This document shows positions 31,100 to 43,565 of a DNA stretch of 64,000 nt, one piece after another. The notes below the pieces were generated by a model. It searched no databases. It was given only the letters and a program-made list of their open reading frames with translations, and was not told where the DNA came from. The DNA is from Chlorophyllum brunneum (lineage: Eukaryota > Basidiomycota > Agaricomycetes > Agaricales > Agaricaceae). The DNA is taken from contig OY756141.1 in the NCBI GenBank assembly GCA_963576785.1, forward strand, positions 1 through 64,000, given 5' to 3'. Within the stretch, counting starts at the first letter, position 1; each line of letters opens with the position of its first letter. A program made the position numbers and the translations under genes.

Positions 31100-33017
31100 C
31101 AAGTCACGGACTAAAGGGACCTGTGAAATCCTCAACAAGATGCAGCGAAGCACGGCCCTCTGGATTACTGGGACCTTCTGTACATCTCCCACTGGCAGCA
31201 TCGAGTCCCTCATGGGACTCATGCCTATCAAACTTCATCTCCAAAAGTTGGCCAAACGACAAACGTCGAGGCTTCACATGTTAGACGATGAACATGCATT
31301 GGCAAGATTGATGAAAGAGTATCATTCTTCCCCATACCGACTTCACATCAAGAATTTCACAGAGATTCAGAAGAAAACACTTGGAGCTGTGATGGATATT
31401 GCATGCCCTACTCCCAAGACTCGGTATATAGAACACTTTAACTCTGTTTCTAAATCTGTCTGGCCTGGATGTAGGTTACTTGACCATTTCCCTACTAATG
31501 TATCTTTTATAGGATTCAACCAGGACAACCCCCACCTCTCAAAGACACTTTGGGACAATGTTACAACAAATGCGACAACGGACTTCAAGTCCATTATTAT
31601 TGGCATGGACGGCTCAGTCCACCCCAATCCTAACCCACTTGCTAGCTAGTTCATGGTGGCAGCTACTGTTTAACACTTAGACGGAGGGAGCTCTATCATG
31701 AAGAGACTCAGAGGAACAATGTCGACTGACACCAAACTGGTCACGTAGTACCTAGGAATCACTAAGGTACTTGCCACTGATGACTATGACCAGATCGAAC
31801 ACATATATGTGTTCACTGACTCCCTCGTAGCCTCTCGGCTCCTACTTGATTGCTCGTCGCACTCCTGCCAGCAACAGTCTATCCTTACATCGAAGGCACT
31901 CCTGACTTGGTTCAACAAGTTTAACCAACACCACCTATCATTTTACCACACTCCATCGAAGTGTAAATACAGTATACAAAAAGCCACACATGATTGGATT
32001 CAAACAGTCACCTGGCCTAACTGGGGTCAAAACCACCGAGTCCCTAACTCCATAGACTACTTATGTAAGAAGTCTGCCAAACGAGCCATTCACATATGGC
32101 AAGCCATGTTTGGATTCAAAAAATACAGCAGTAGCTCCTTCTTTCACCTCCTAGTGTGAGTGAATGGGGCCTCTGCTTTACCGTCGCACATCAAATCCAG
32201 TCCCTGGATACGAGAATGCAGTTATTAGCCACAGCTTTTCGCAAGAGCATGTCGCGCCATCCTATGCCATGCCCCAATTGGGGAATACTGACTTCGGTTC
32301 TTCCCCAACAAGGACTTATCATGCCACCACTGCAACAATCAAATGGTCCAGACTAGGTTGCACATCCTCTATCATTGCAACAACTTCGATCATCATTTCA
32401 GCATCGATACCATCAAGACACTAGTCAACTTCTTGCGTCATAACCCTACCATGTTCAGCTTCCCCCCGGAGCCTGATCGCCCTCATTTCCATGCCAGTTC
32501 AATACCCCCGCTACATCGTCATCAAGTCCGTCAGAGGTTTGGGTCTGTACCTGCGTGAATTCTTCTCTTTTTCTCTTTTTCCTTATGCTCTCCCGGTTAT
32601 GGACTTTATCCCCATTTCTCTATCTCTCCTTTCCTCACTCGTCTACTATTTTATATAGTTTTCATTCAATGTCCATCATTCCCATAGTATCTGGGCAAAA
32701 GCCCTCCCACATGCTAGTACCATTCGTTGTTCTCCCTTGTGTTTGCAAGTCGATAGTTCCTTTCTATCATTTTCTCTCTTTCACTCTCTCTCTCTCCGAA
32801 TTCCTCTCATCCCTTTTCACTCCATTTAACTTAGGTACCAAACATCTCTCTAGTGTATGCACTAGATGGCGTCGAGTCTCGTGGGGTTAGTGTATGTTTA
32901 GTCTACTTTCCTTGCTCTGAACATTCTGTACATTCTATCTTTGTATGTATGTACATGCAGACTGCGTTCGAGCACCGCTATATAAATTGTTGATTAAAAA
33001 AAATAAAAAAAATAAAA
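31100..33017 (+). mobile_element. 5'-truncated LINE (RNase H-bearing) inserted in the Copia element
   Basis: The element starts inside its coding region: 31100-31649 reads the typical LINE linker (TALWITGTFCTSPTGSIESL, GLMPIKLHLQKLAKRQTSRL) into an RNase H domain (IIIGMDGSVHPNPNP). The domain resumes in another frame at 31809 (VFTDSLVASRLLL) after disabling stops. A 3' zinc-binding-like tail region and an A-rich tail (32994-33017) follow. An exact 17-bp target duplication flanks it. The RNase H and A-rich tail point to a Tad/I-type LINE; truncation removes the endonuclease and RT. Confidence 0.85.
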
Positions 33018-33034
33018 AAGACAAGGACAATGGA
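33018..33034 (+). repeat. LINE target-site duplication, right
   Basis: Exact copy of 31083-31099, immediately after the A-rich tail; the Copia frame resumes here. Confidence 0.9.
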
Positions 33035-34750
33035 ATCCTAGCCAACCTAATGCCCCACTAGAGCTTGGTGATCACATTCCAGGAGAAAATGAGTATGTGC
33101 CTGATAGGCTGCAATCTCCCCTGCCAGCATATAAGCAGAACATTGATATTGATTTGCCCATGCTTGAGCTGAGTAAGGAAGAGCTTCACTGATTAATTTG
33201 TGAAGGTGGTATGAAGTTAATCCATTACTACCTTTCTAAGACCAGTGCAACTTCTCCATTGCCACAGCCAGTCCAATTTTGGGACCTTGCCAAGTTGCCA
33301 CCTACTGAGTACAATAAATGGCTTAGGGCATACCTTAAAGAGCTCAATGTGCTCAGGAAATACAATATGTACAAGTTAGTTAACTGCCCTACCAAGGGTA
33401 TTAACATTGTTAAAAATAGATGGGTCTTCAACACTAAGTTGGACAGTTATCACTGTGCTCAACTAGTAGCAAAAGGTTTCTCACAGAAGGAAGGTCTTGA
33501 CTACAATGAGCTTTTCTTTCCAGTTGTCTACTATAAAACTTCTTGTCTCCTGTTCTCCTTAGTGGCAGTTGAAGACTGGGGAATTGAAAGCATTGATGTA
33601 AAAACCACCTATTTATATAGCAATCTGGATGAAGAAATCTTCATGAAACAACCAGAAGGATTCACACTTGGACATAATAAAGTATGAAGGTTACAAAAAG
33701 CATTGTATGGCCTTAAGTAAGTCAGCTTAGCTTGGTGGTATATGATGACATAGTCACTGCTTGCCATGGGCTTCAAGCAATCTCTATCTGATGCTGGAGT
33801 ATATTATAATTGCTGTCCAAAGACTGGCTTGATTATGATTGCCCTCATCTATGTCAATGATATTGTCTTCATGGGCAAGAAGTGCTCCTTCTATTATCAA
33901 ATGAAGAACAAACAAATCTATGTTGATCAGATTTCATATCTTGATAAGGTCTTTGCTAAATTTGGTATTGCCACAAGACTGACTCAAATGCCTCTTCCAG
34001 CAGGATGTGCCTTCCTACCCTACAAGGGTACCATTGATCCTGAGTTCTGCCAGAAGTACCAATAACTTGTTGGATCCCTAATATACCTCATGATTGGCTC
34101 ATGACCTGATATCACTTATGTCATTGTGAAACTCAGTCAGTAGATGGCTAGTCCTTTAGAGTAGCACTATAAGCATGGTTTATACCTGTGCTACTACCTT
34201 CTGAGTATGAGATGCTATTATCTTGTTTTTAACAGGCAATCAAAGAAGTCCATTCAAGACTTCTCTGATTCTGACTTTGTAGGATGTCTTGCTATACACA
34301 AGTCTACTTCCCGCAACTTAGTCTTGTTTGCCGATGGACCAGTTTCTTGGTTGAGTTACTGACAAGCCACCATAGCACTGTCTACCACAGAAGCCAAGTA
34401 TGTTACAATGTGTAAGATATCTTGTTAACTGATTTGAATCCATTAGCTGCTAGGTCAGATTGGGTTCAAACAACCTGCTCTATATCTCATGTACAACAAT
34501 CTAGAATCAACCTTCTGGACTTTAAACCTAGTTGTTGAACATTGATCTAAACATGTCACAATCCACTGGCATTTTATCCATGAACTTGTTAAGATAGGCA
34601 AAATAGAACTATTTTATGTGAAGTCTGAAAAAAACTCTGCTGATATCTGCATAAAAAGTCTAGATACTGTTAAATTCCAATGATATCGCAATTATTTACC
34701 CATACAGTTCAGTACTTGATTCATATCATACTTTGAGCTAGGAGGAGTAT

Positions 34751-35187
34751 TGTCATTTGTACTTACTATAGCTGTATTCCATGTGACTAGCTCTTCAGTA
34801 TTATTTATCTAATATTTGTCATCAAGGCTGCACCCTCTGACTCATATTATGTACCTCTTTCTTGTGTATTTTATGAGCTGACTGATTACTGTCACTCCAA
34901 TTATGCTACTGGATACCACTGATGATATTGCAGTGTTTTAAGGGACTCCATAGTCATTACTGACTCATTATGCATAGTTATTACTCATAGGTCTTAGGAT
35001 TTGCTACTCAGACACTTAGTATATAAAGCAGCATGTATTCCCTTATGTTTCTTAAGACAATCTACTCAATTTCTACCTCACTCTACTCGACTCACAGCAA
35101 CTCCACTAGTAACTTTACCATTCTAACTAACCACAATCAGTAAGTCAGATTATCCATCTGCTACTGCATGTTACTGTACTGTTCAAC
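34751..35187 (+). repeat. 3' LTR of the old Copia element
   Basis: Starts TGTCATTTGTAC right after the purine-rich GGAGGAGTAT and appears to end near TGTTCAACA at 35187, where Gypsy sequence resumes on the other strand. No 5' partner is in the window, so the right end is an estimate. Confidence 0.6.
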
Positions 35188-35189
35188 AG

Positions 35190-36084
35190 CTAGTAAGTTA
35201 CTTATTCCAAGAAACATAACTTTTGGCTCAAATAATCCATTATTTGTTACAAATGCTGCTTTCCATTCATCACCTTCCCTGATTCGGATGTTGTTGTATC
35301 CCCAAATAATATTAAGCTTGTTGAAGACTTTTGCATCTTTGAGCTAGTTAATAACTTTACTTATTAGTAGAAGTAGTGTTTTGTCTTTGATCATGTGTTC
35401 ATTTAGCTTTTTGTAATCCTGTACTAGTTGTTTGGTTCTGTCCTTCTTGGGTATGAAGAAGTATGGGGTGGCATAAGGGGATTGTGATGGTCGAATTTGT
35501 CCTGAAGTAATATTCTTTTCAAGAAATTTCTGTAGTTCTTGTTTTTCTGTTATTATTATGGGATAGACTTTGAATTGCAGTACTGGTGGTGCATCTTCAG
35601 ACAGGTTTATCTCTTGGTCCCATATTGTGTGCTTGGGTAATTTATTGAAGTTTTTCTTGTTAAACAGGTACATGTATTGCTGTAGATATGTTAGTAGGTC
35701 TTTTGGGTTTGTTTGGTTAGTTTTCTTCTCTTCTATGTGTTCTTTTACTGTGTGTATTTTTTCTCTGAACTGTATGTCATTGTGGTGTGTGGTGCAATCC
35801 TTTGGACATTTTGTGAAGCATATTATATTGTTTGTCCAATTGATTTCTGGATTATGTTTGACTAGCCAATCATGTCCAAGATATAGGTCTGTGCTCTCTC
35901 GTTGTGTTATCATTACTTCAATTTCTTCCATGTGTTTTCCATTGTTTAGTATCAGGTGTGCCATATCTGTTATCTCTCCTTTCTTATTTTCAGTTCTGTT
36001 GGTGTTGATTAATTTTATTGGGGTTTCAAGAGGTTTGGTTGAGAGTCATTCTTCTTCTACCACTCTTTGTGCTATATGTGTGTG
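35190..36084 (-). pseudogene. Gypsy protease and partial reverse transcriptase
   Basis: Reverse-strand frame: MAHLILNNGKHMEEIEVMIT, then STDLYLGHDWLVKHNPEINW (retropepsin-like end region), a linker, and RT onset PVLQFKVYPIIITEKQELQK with YATPYFFIPKKDRTKQLVQD and YKKLNEHMIKD. It continues past an in-frame stop as FNKLNIIWGYNNIRIREGDE before ending at the junction near 35190. The catalytic YxDD box is not reached. Confidence 0.8.
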
Positions 36085-36089
36085 GGTAC
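36085..36089 (+). repeat. Copia target-site duplication, left (GGTAC)
   Basis: GGTAC precedes the left LTR; the same five bases follow the right LTR at 43455-43459. Confidence 0.9.
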
Positions 36090-36661
36090 CGTTGAAGTTT
36101 CGGACATATTCTAGAAATAGACTATGAAGTCATTATTCTAATAATAGACTGATCTGTTACTTTCCAGTAACTTCATTCCGTAGTAACTTCCTATGAGTTG
36201 CTCTGTATACGATGAGAGTCATAAGTACTTGATAGATTATTCTACATAGTACCAATGACTAGATACTACGTTCCGCAGTACTCCGCAGGCACTACGCCGC
36301 AGTTAAAGGGAGTCATAAGGAACAATCCATGCAATGCTAGTATTTTATGTAGTATGACTCGTCTATGTTACAATATGTATATAAACCCCATGTAGCAGAC
36401 CTAAGTTCTGTATCTTGTTCAATCGAACAACTTCTTCATCATTGCCTATCTCTTTGAGTACAACACCTCAATCGATCTTCTCGACTTTGACCTCTACTCA
36501 ACTGACGTTGACCGCTTTATCAATAATATCTGTCTATCCGAACTACCTTACTACAGGTATCAGATAGAAGCTTATTATCTCAGTGAGTAGACCCTACGTT
36601 CTCTCCCACTGCGTTAACTGCTGCCCCCAGCAAACAACTCGTTACGGTCGTTTCCTCAACA
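36090..36661 (+). repeat. Copia 5' LTR
   Basis: 572 bp, from GTTGAAGTTTCGGACATATT to CTCAACA. It contains a TATATAAACC box at about 36380, the likely transcription start region. Confidence 0.92.
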
Positions 36662-36682
36662 GGTTATGGGCCCCGGTAGCCT
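36662..36682 (+). promoter_or_regulatory. Copia primer-binding site (half-tRNA type)
   Basis: GGTTATGGGCCC directly follows the 5' LTR. It is complementary, with one mismatch, to the anticodon-loop region of initiator tRNA-Met (…GGGCTCATAACC…), the half-tRNA priming mode known from Copia-type elements. The exact primer is inferred. Confidence 0.6.
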
Positions 36683-36820
36683 TACCGATGGTTAAACCAT
36701 TATCATCCCCTCTAACCGAGATAGGATGATAGGGCTTTACCTGACAGAGTTATCCTTGTATTTGATCATTGCTGATACGAGAATTTTCTTCTAGAAAGAA
36801 ATACACTCGACGAAGATATT

Positions 36821-37912
36821 ATGTCTACTAATAATATCGTCGCTGGTTTACCTAAGCTTAATGGGCCAAAGAACTATGCATTCTGGTCTAGAAGGCTTCA
36901 GGATGCCCTGACCCTCATTTCTGTCACCGGTTCTGACCAGTCCGGATGGACTGTGACAGACCAGGATCTCTCCCCTAAAAATCCTTCCGCTTTAACAGAG
37001 GAGGATAGAAGGAGAGAACAATTGAGAGGTCAGGCATTGGCTGTTATTAATGGCACCTTACCTGATTCCCTGTTACTCCATGGGCATGATGCTCCTGGAT
37101 TCCTCTGGACTGATTTGAAAACCCGCTTTGGGATACCTTCTCCTGCCGCGGTGTATTCAATTCTCCAAAGAATGTTGCGAAAGCGCATTTCAGGCAATCA
37201 AGATCCAGCAATGGATCTAGCTGAATTGAGAACAATGGCTTCTCAATTAGAAACAGCTAAGGTAAAATTGCCAGAAGTTCTTGGCGCGATGATCGCTTTG
37301 AACGCATTACCACCGGATTGGAATGCAGTGGCACAAACAACATTGGCGAATAATCATGATGTTGTAGATATGACCTGGGAGGTAGTTCAGCAGGCTATAA
37401 ATGCTGAGTGGTCAAGATGTGAAGGGTCAAGACCTAACATGTCTAATCCCCAAGCATCTTTTGCCGCCACCGCTAACTACCAAACTCGCCCTCAGGGTAA
37501 TATCCCCAGGACTCGCCCTGGACCACCCTGGAACCGCTTCCACCCTGGAGGCAATACCAGGGCCCAGCCTGCGAGAGGTCCTCGCCACCCTGCCAATCCG
37601 AGTGGGCAGCCCCCTCAGCCTTCTCCCCCTTCTCCTACCTGGATTAACGTCCAGAAGAAGAAGAAGAAGCCCAAAAAGCGCCAGGGTAAACCCCAGGCCC
37701 ACATGGCGGAAGCCATGGCAGGCTTCGCCGCTGCCATGGAACCGGCGGTCCATCGCTTCACTGGTCCGGGAATGACCCCTTTCGACCTGATGAGGTGCAT
37801 GGATGCGCCTCGACCTGTTCCTGCTCCCGCTCCTCCGACCACTCGTGTACTTGTGAGTGAGAGACCAAAACCGCTTACTTGGGTTAATCCCAAGAAGGTC
37901 CAGCAGGTATGA
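36821..37912 (+). pseudogene. Copia gag
   Basis: ATG at 36821 opens KLNGPKNYAFWSRRLQDALT, the N-terminal gag signature of Copia-type (UBN2) capsid proteins. The C-terminal part is Pro/Arg-rich (QKKKKKPKKRQGKPQ). The frame meets TGA at 37910 and continues downstream in the same frame, so this is the first of six interruptions. Confidence 0.85.
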
Positions 37913-40900
37913 GAGAATGCTCATGCTGAGCTCGAGAAAAAGGTGCGTGCTGAAGCACGAAACTTATGTTTCACCGCCCTCCTCGAAAACTCACTGTGGA
38001 TCCAACAGGTGACCACCTGGCGCGACCGCATCACTGGTCCTTCGCCCATGCAAATGGCGAAGAAACATGCCCTCGATTGTTATGGTCGACGGATGCACGA
38101 GGTCTCTCACCCCCGCGCCCAACAAGGACGATCGGTGACACCTCCCGGTGCACCTTCGGTTCCTTCTGGTCACCCCCCAGGTTGTACCTGTGAGGGACAC
38201 ACGAGGGTAAGTAAATGGTTCACTAAAAATAGTAACCCCAATATTAACGCAATGCGCATCCGTTTCGCTTTCCTCTTACCCATTGGTTCGCCTTACGCTT
38301 TATTGATTTCTCCCAAATTTGGGAATAAACTCAATTTGGCTATGTACCATGTGGTAAAGATCCCAAGCATGGACTCTGTCACCCGGGGCGACTCGCTTGA
38401 ACCTGGAGAGGTTCGGCCGTACTACCTTCCTCCTCAGGAGGAAATAGTAGCTCCAGCCATGAGGACCTACAACGAGGAATTTCCACCTCTTCCTTGGGCC
38501 TCCCCTCCAACATAGCGATTTCAGAGTAAGAGATACTCTCTTACTCAGAAGAACAAGACTGCTGACAGGCGACCCGCCACACTTACAGTGTTGGTAGACA
38601 AAGCCTTCAAACGGCTTGAGAGCGAGAAGGAGGTCGACGACCTCATGGCGCTGGCTCAGGATGTCGCCTACGACATCCGCGACCCCAGGAACCCTGCGAA
38701 CGTCGCAGGACCCTCTTCTGGGCCTCTCCCGAAGTCTCCGAAGTCCGAACCCTTTGCTTCGGCACCTCAATCTGAGGTGTCACTCGGACTTTCGTCGACC
38801 AACTACAGGAGTGACTTCAAGAAGAAGGGAGGAGCTGGGTACGTGATCAAATCGATCTCAGATACTCTTACTAACCCTGATACACAGTCCTGTCACCAAC
38901 ATGCCGACCGGCCGTCTTCGCAAGAAGAAGGGCAAGGGCAAGGGGAAAGGACATCGGGGGCCGGGCATATAGATACGCTATCGGGATCTTTAGGATCCCA
39001 TAATCATGTATTTTCTTTGCGTGAATCGATAAATGAGAAGTGTTTTAACACTTCTCAATTTTCTTGTTTCTCCACGCGCATGCCCGATCAGTATTTAAGA
39101 GTACCGGATCAATTTAGATCTCGATCGCTAAGCAATGATCAAAGCATAACGCCACTAGAAGAATATAGTGACGTATGGTTATTAGACTCAGGGGCATCAT
39201 GTCATTATACCCCTTATGTGGAAGACTTTATCAACTTCGAAGAACTCGAAGTTTCGATCCCAATTAAGACTGTAGGAGCACATGGCCCCTACCTTAATGC
39301 AATTGGTCTTGGTGCAGTTATGCTTAAGCATAGAGTCTATAACGGGAAGACTGACAGCGTTCAACCAACGCAGATATTAATATATCCAGTCTTCCTTCTA
39401 AAAGGAACCTCTGAACGACTAATGTCAGTGGGACAGTTATGCCAGGATGGCAAAACTACTAGAACAGATGCCAACGAATCAGTAGTAGTTGATAGCGAAG
39501 GAAATGCTATTCTTCAAGCATATCCTTCAGCAAGTCGCAATACTACTTTACATTTTGTTAACACAAAAATTGTACACTCGGAACAAGCAGCTATGACTGC
39601 GGATCCGATTGTTGGCTACAAAGTTGTACATGCGAGATTAGGACATCCCTCTAATCGTATCCTCAATCATTTTGAGAAAAATACGATTGGGTTTACTCCG
39701 GTGCGGATTCCCGAGCAAAAGCCAGTCTGTGACGGTTGTGCCAAGGGAAAGATGCACCAGAAACCCTTTAGAAAGAACCCTACACGCGCAAAGCATCCAT
39801 TCGAAAGAATACACTCGGATTTAGTTGAACTTCTGATTCTTTCTTACCATAAATTTAAATGGGTCATGACCATAATAGATGACTTTTCCTCTCATGGATG
39901 GATTCGCTTCCTCCATAAGAAATCAGAAGCAGCCGAAGAAATGAAAAATTTCATTGCCTTAATTCAGACTCAATACAAGACTAAATTAAAATATCTCTGC
40001 ACTGATAGAGGAGGAGAGTATGCAACTGACGAGTTGCAATCTCATTTGCGCTCATTAGGGATCATACATGAGACCAGTGCACCGCACATACACCAACAAA
40101 ATGGTCGAGCAGAACGCTTGAACCGAACTCTAATGGATAAAGCAGAAGCCATGCGGCATCATGCTTGTATTCCTGATGGTTGGTAGGAGTTTTCTATAGA
40201 TCATGCAATACATATCTATAATAAAACACTGGTATCACGGCTCATGTGGAAAACACCTTATGAAGTGTTGAATCAGAAGATTCCAGACATCTCCAAAGAG
40301 AGAATCTTTGGCTGCGGTGCTTATGTCTTTCTCCCAAAAGAGATAAGAGACAATAAACTGACAGCAAAGTCAGAACTCATGATTTTCCTTGGTTGGACAT
40401 CAGACAGGAAAAATTATCGTTTCATGAGGCACCTAAATGGAAATGTAATCTATACATCTCCAACAGCTGTATTCAGCAAAGAACACTTCCCTAAATGTGT
40501 TGGGAAGAAGTGAGAAGAACGGATGAACCAACTATCATCTTCTACTTCTCGAAGTACACCTTCAGAAGTTATTGTCTTCCATGCTCTAGATCCATCTACT
40601 GGTTTACCTATTGATAAACCACCAAGCCCTATTCCCCAAACTTCTACCGGAAGTTCTCCGGAAGATAGGACTTATAGATCTGTACATGGACGAATTCCAA
40701 CTCCTTTCCCTGAACCTAAAAAGAATAAAGGAAAGGGAAAAGCACCGAATATCGATACCGATGTTCAGGAGGAGTGGGATGGTATTGTGCAAAATATTCT
40801 CTTTCCACCAAGAGAAGCACAAACACCAGAAGACGATGACAGTGATGGATTATCTTATGCTGATCCACCTAATCACCCTGAAGGTCCGAACCATTCGCCT

Positions 40901-42846
40901 TCTCAAAGAGACGATCCGGATGTACAACCATTCATACCCTATACCCCTGTCGAAGATGATCGGGATGCTGGTCCTTCTGTACCACGAGGTCACTCGGATC
41001 AAATACCAGTTCCTGAAATACCTCAGAGACTGCAAAGAACCAGAAAAGTACCTGAACGTCCAGGAAACTTCTATGGTTCTACCAAGCATCCGACCAAAAT
41101 ACTCCAGGACTATGAGATGTTCCAACCTCCTAAGTCGAAATTGACAAGTTCTACAAGTAGACTTGTTAGACAAATTCAATCAGAGGCTTCCAAACCTGGA
41201 ATAATCGATAGACGTTCTCAGCATGAAGCTTCTACATTAGAAGACTTATGCAGAGAAGGAGGAGTAGGGATGATCGATTATCTGTGCACTCAAAAAGTCG
41301 AATCACCATTAGTTCCTATTTCTTTCAAGGATCTAAATCGACTACCATCAGAAGAGAAATCTAAATGGTGGAAAGCGTGCTTAGAAGAGTTAAATTCACT
41401 CAAAAAAAGACATGTTTATGACTTAGCTAAACTTCCGCCTGGAAGAAAAGCTGTCAAAAATAGATGGGTCTTTACACCCAAATCAGATGGTCGATACCGT
41501 GCTCGACTAGTAGCAAAAGGATTCTCTCAGATAGAGGGAATCGATTACGATGAACTATTTTCACCAGTAGTCCGTTATGAGACAGCACGACTCATATTTG
41601 CAGTCGCTGCCCTCAACAATTGGGAGATGCTCAGTTTAGATGTTAAAACTGCTTATCTCTACGGAAAACTGGATGAAGAACTCTATATGGAACTTCCAGA
41701 AGGTTTCAATACAGGTCGTGGTAATCTGGTTTGGAAATTAAACCGAGCCATTTATGGATTAAAGCAATCTGGATGACAATGGTGGAAGGAATTGACTAAG
41801 TCAATGACCGACCTAGGATTTGTCCAATCCAAACTAGATGCTGGAGTCTATTATTACTACGACCCTGAAACCAAAGAGCTTATTATAGCTCTAGTCTATG
41901 TAGATGACTCAATGTTCGTCGGAATTAGAGGCTCTAGACTTCTATATGAGAAGCGAGCACTCTTTATGAAGAAATGGGAATGCCGAGACCTTGGTCCAAC
42001 CAAAGAGTTTCTTGGCATGAAAATTTCGCGAAATCCTATAAACCGATCAATCACCCTAGACCAAATAGATTATCTAGGAAAAGTTCTTGATCGATTTAAA
42101 GTAATTGGAAAAGAAGAAATCCCATTACCAAATGGCTTTATCTTCGAATCCATTACAGGAAAAGCGACACCTGACTTCATAAAGAGGTATCAACAATTAG
42201 TAGGATCGGTTATGTATCTGATGATAGGCAGTCGGCCCGACATAGCTTTCGCCACTGTCAAATTATCACAACATATGACCAATCCAACTAAAGCGCATTA
42301 CAATGCAGGCTTACATTTGCTAAAGTATCTTAATGCTACTCGCAAATATAGAATTACCTATAATGGAAGTTCTATGCAAGGCCTGAATGCCTTTTCCGAC
42401 TCTGATTGGGCTGGTGATCCAATTAGTCGTAAATCTGTAACTGGATATTTCTGTTTATTAGCCAGCGGAGCTATCGCTTGGTTAAGTAGGAAACAGAAAA
42501 CTGTTGCATTATCTTCCACTGAAGCTGAATATATGGCTTTGTCAGATTGCAGTCGACAACTTGTTTGGACTGTTAATTTGTTGGAAGAAATTGGTATCCG
42601 ATCATTAGCCCCTTATCTCTTCAGTGATAATGAGGGTTCAATATTTTGGGCCAAGAATCCAGTAACAGAAAAATGATCAAAACACGTTGACGTCAAATAC
42701 CATTACATTCGTGATTTGGTAGAAGACGGAAAGATTGAAATATTCTCTGTGAAAGGCACTGAAAATTCTGCCGATATTCTCACAAAGAATTTAGACAAAA
42801 TCAAATTCAATCTATTCCGACCTCGCCTTGGCTTGACGTTTGAGTG
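37913..42846 (+). pseudogene. Copia pol: protease, integrase, RT, RNase H
   Basis: Same reading frame as gag throughout. Protease active site LLDSGASCHYTP (about 39182). GAG-pre-integrase zinc site VHARLGHPSN...CDGCAKGKMH. Integrase core HSDLVE, CTDRGGEYATDELQ, NGRAERLN (D,D,E). RT NRWVFTPKSDGRYRARLVAK, LDVKTAYLYGKLDEELYM and LVYVDDSMFVG (YVDD intact). RNase H FSDSDWAGDPISRKSVTGYF and SSTEAEYMALSDCSRQLVW. Stops at 38513 (TAG), 40184 (TAG), 40511 (TGA), 41774 (TGA) and 42674 (TGA) break the polyprotein; the terminal stop is at 42844-42846. Confidence 0.92.
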
Positions 42847-42865
42847 ATTAAAACTCTATATCAAT

Positions 42866-42881
42866 ACAGAGCAAGGAGGAG
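42866..42881 (+). promoter_or_regulatory. Copia polypurine tract
   Basis: ACAGAGCAAGGAGGAG lies directly before the right LTR, where plus-strand DNA priming occurs. The old Copia element has a similar GGAGGAG at the same position. Confidence 0.8.
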
Positions 42882-43454
42882 TGTTGAAGTTTCGGACATA
42901 TTCTAGAAATAGACTATGAAGTCATTATTCTAATAATAGACTGATCTGTTACTTTCCAGTAACTTCATTCCGTAGTAACTTCCTATGAGTTGCTCTGTAT
43001 ACGATGAGAGTCATAAGTACTTGATAGATTATTCTACATAGTACCAATGACTAGATACTACGTTCCGCAGTACTCCGCAGGCACTACGCCGCAGTTAAAG
43101 GGAGTCATAAGGAACAATCCATGCAATGCTAGTATTTTATGTAGTATGACTCGTCTATGTTACAAATATGTATATAAACCCCATGTAGCAGACCTAAGTT
43201 CTGTATCTTGTTCAATCGAACAACTTCTTCATCATTGCCTATCTCTTTGAGTACAACACCTCAATCGATCTTCTCGACTTTGACCTCTACTCAACTGACG
43301 TTGACCGCTTTATCAATAATATCTGTCTATCCGAACTACCTTACTACAGATATCAGATAGAAGCTTATTATCTCAGTGAGTAGACCCTACGTTCTCTCCC
43401 ACTGTGTTTACTGCTGCCCCCAGCAAACAACTCGTTACGGTCGTTTCCTCAACA
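42882..43454 (+). repeat. Copia 3' LTR
   Basis: 573 bp, TGTTGAAGTTTCGGACATAT to CTCAACA. One extra A in the TTACAAATATG run and about five substitutions separate it from the 5' LTR. Confidence 0.93.
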
Positions 43455-43459
43455 GGTAC
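43455..43459 (+). repeat. Copia target-site duplication, right (GGTAC)
   Basis: Repeats 36085-36089; Gypsy sequence resumes after it. Confidence 0.9.
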
Positions 43460-43565
43460 ATCTGAAGTTTACTAGTATGGTGATTTGTTTGGGTCCCTTC
43501 ATTATTCTAATTGTTGAATTGAGAAGAAGTTCACATATCAAGTTCCTTTTCTGGGAAATCATATA

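Larger units (their letters stand above)
30610..35187 (+). mobile_element. Old 5'-truncated Ty1/Copia element, interrupted by a LINE
   Basis: With the LINE (31100-33017) removed, the linker between integrase and reverse transcriptase reads through IPEGIFIPHPDIEALRKLHD into GQWNPSQPNAPLELGDHIPG. RT follows (33211-33687: KNRWVFNTKL, LVAKGFSQKEGLDYNELFF, IDVKTTYLYSNLDEEIFM), then a degenerate second RT half (33766-34065; the YVDD box reads YVND) and RNase H (about 34260-34680). A purine tract GGAGGAG precedes a 3' LTR at 34751. Gag, protease, integrase and the 5' LTR are missing, and stops are frequent, so it is dead and old. Left boundary approximate. Confidence 0.8.
36090..43454 (+). mobile_element. 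Full-length young Ty1/Copia retrotransposon
   Basis: 7,365 bp with two LTRs of 572 and 573 bp, GGTAC target duplications and inverted TGTTGA/TCAACA termini (first base C in the left LTR). It carries a primer-binding site, a purine tract, and one long gag-pol frame in the order gag, protease, integrase, RT, RNase H, which is Copia order. The LTRs differ by about five substitutions and one 1-bp indel, so the insertion is recent. The coding frame is nevertheless cut by six stop codons, so this copy cannot make a full polyprotein. Confidence 0.95.

Noticed and set aside
35570..36127. 185-codon Cys/Phe-rich + strand frame resembling a membrane protein
   Set aside because: Antisense of the Gypsy protease/RT frame, which carries recognisable motifs, and it crosses the Copia LTR boundary.
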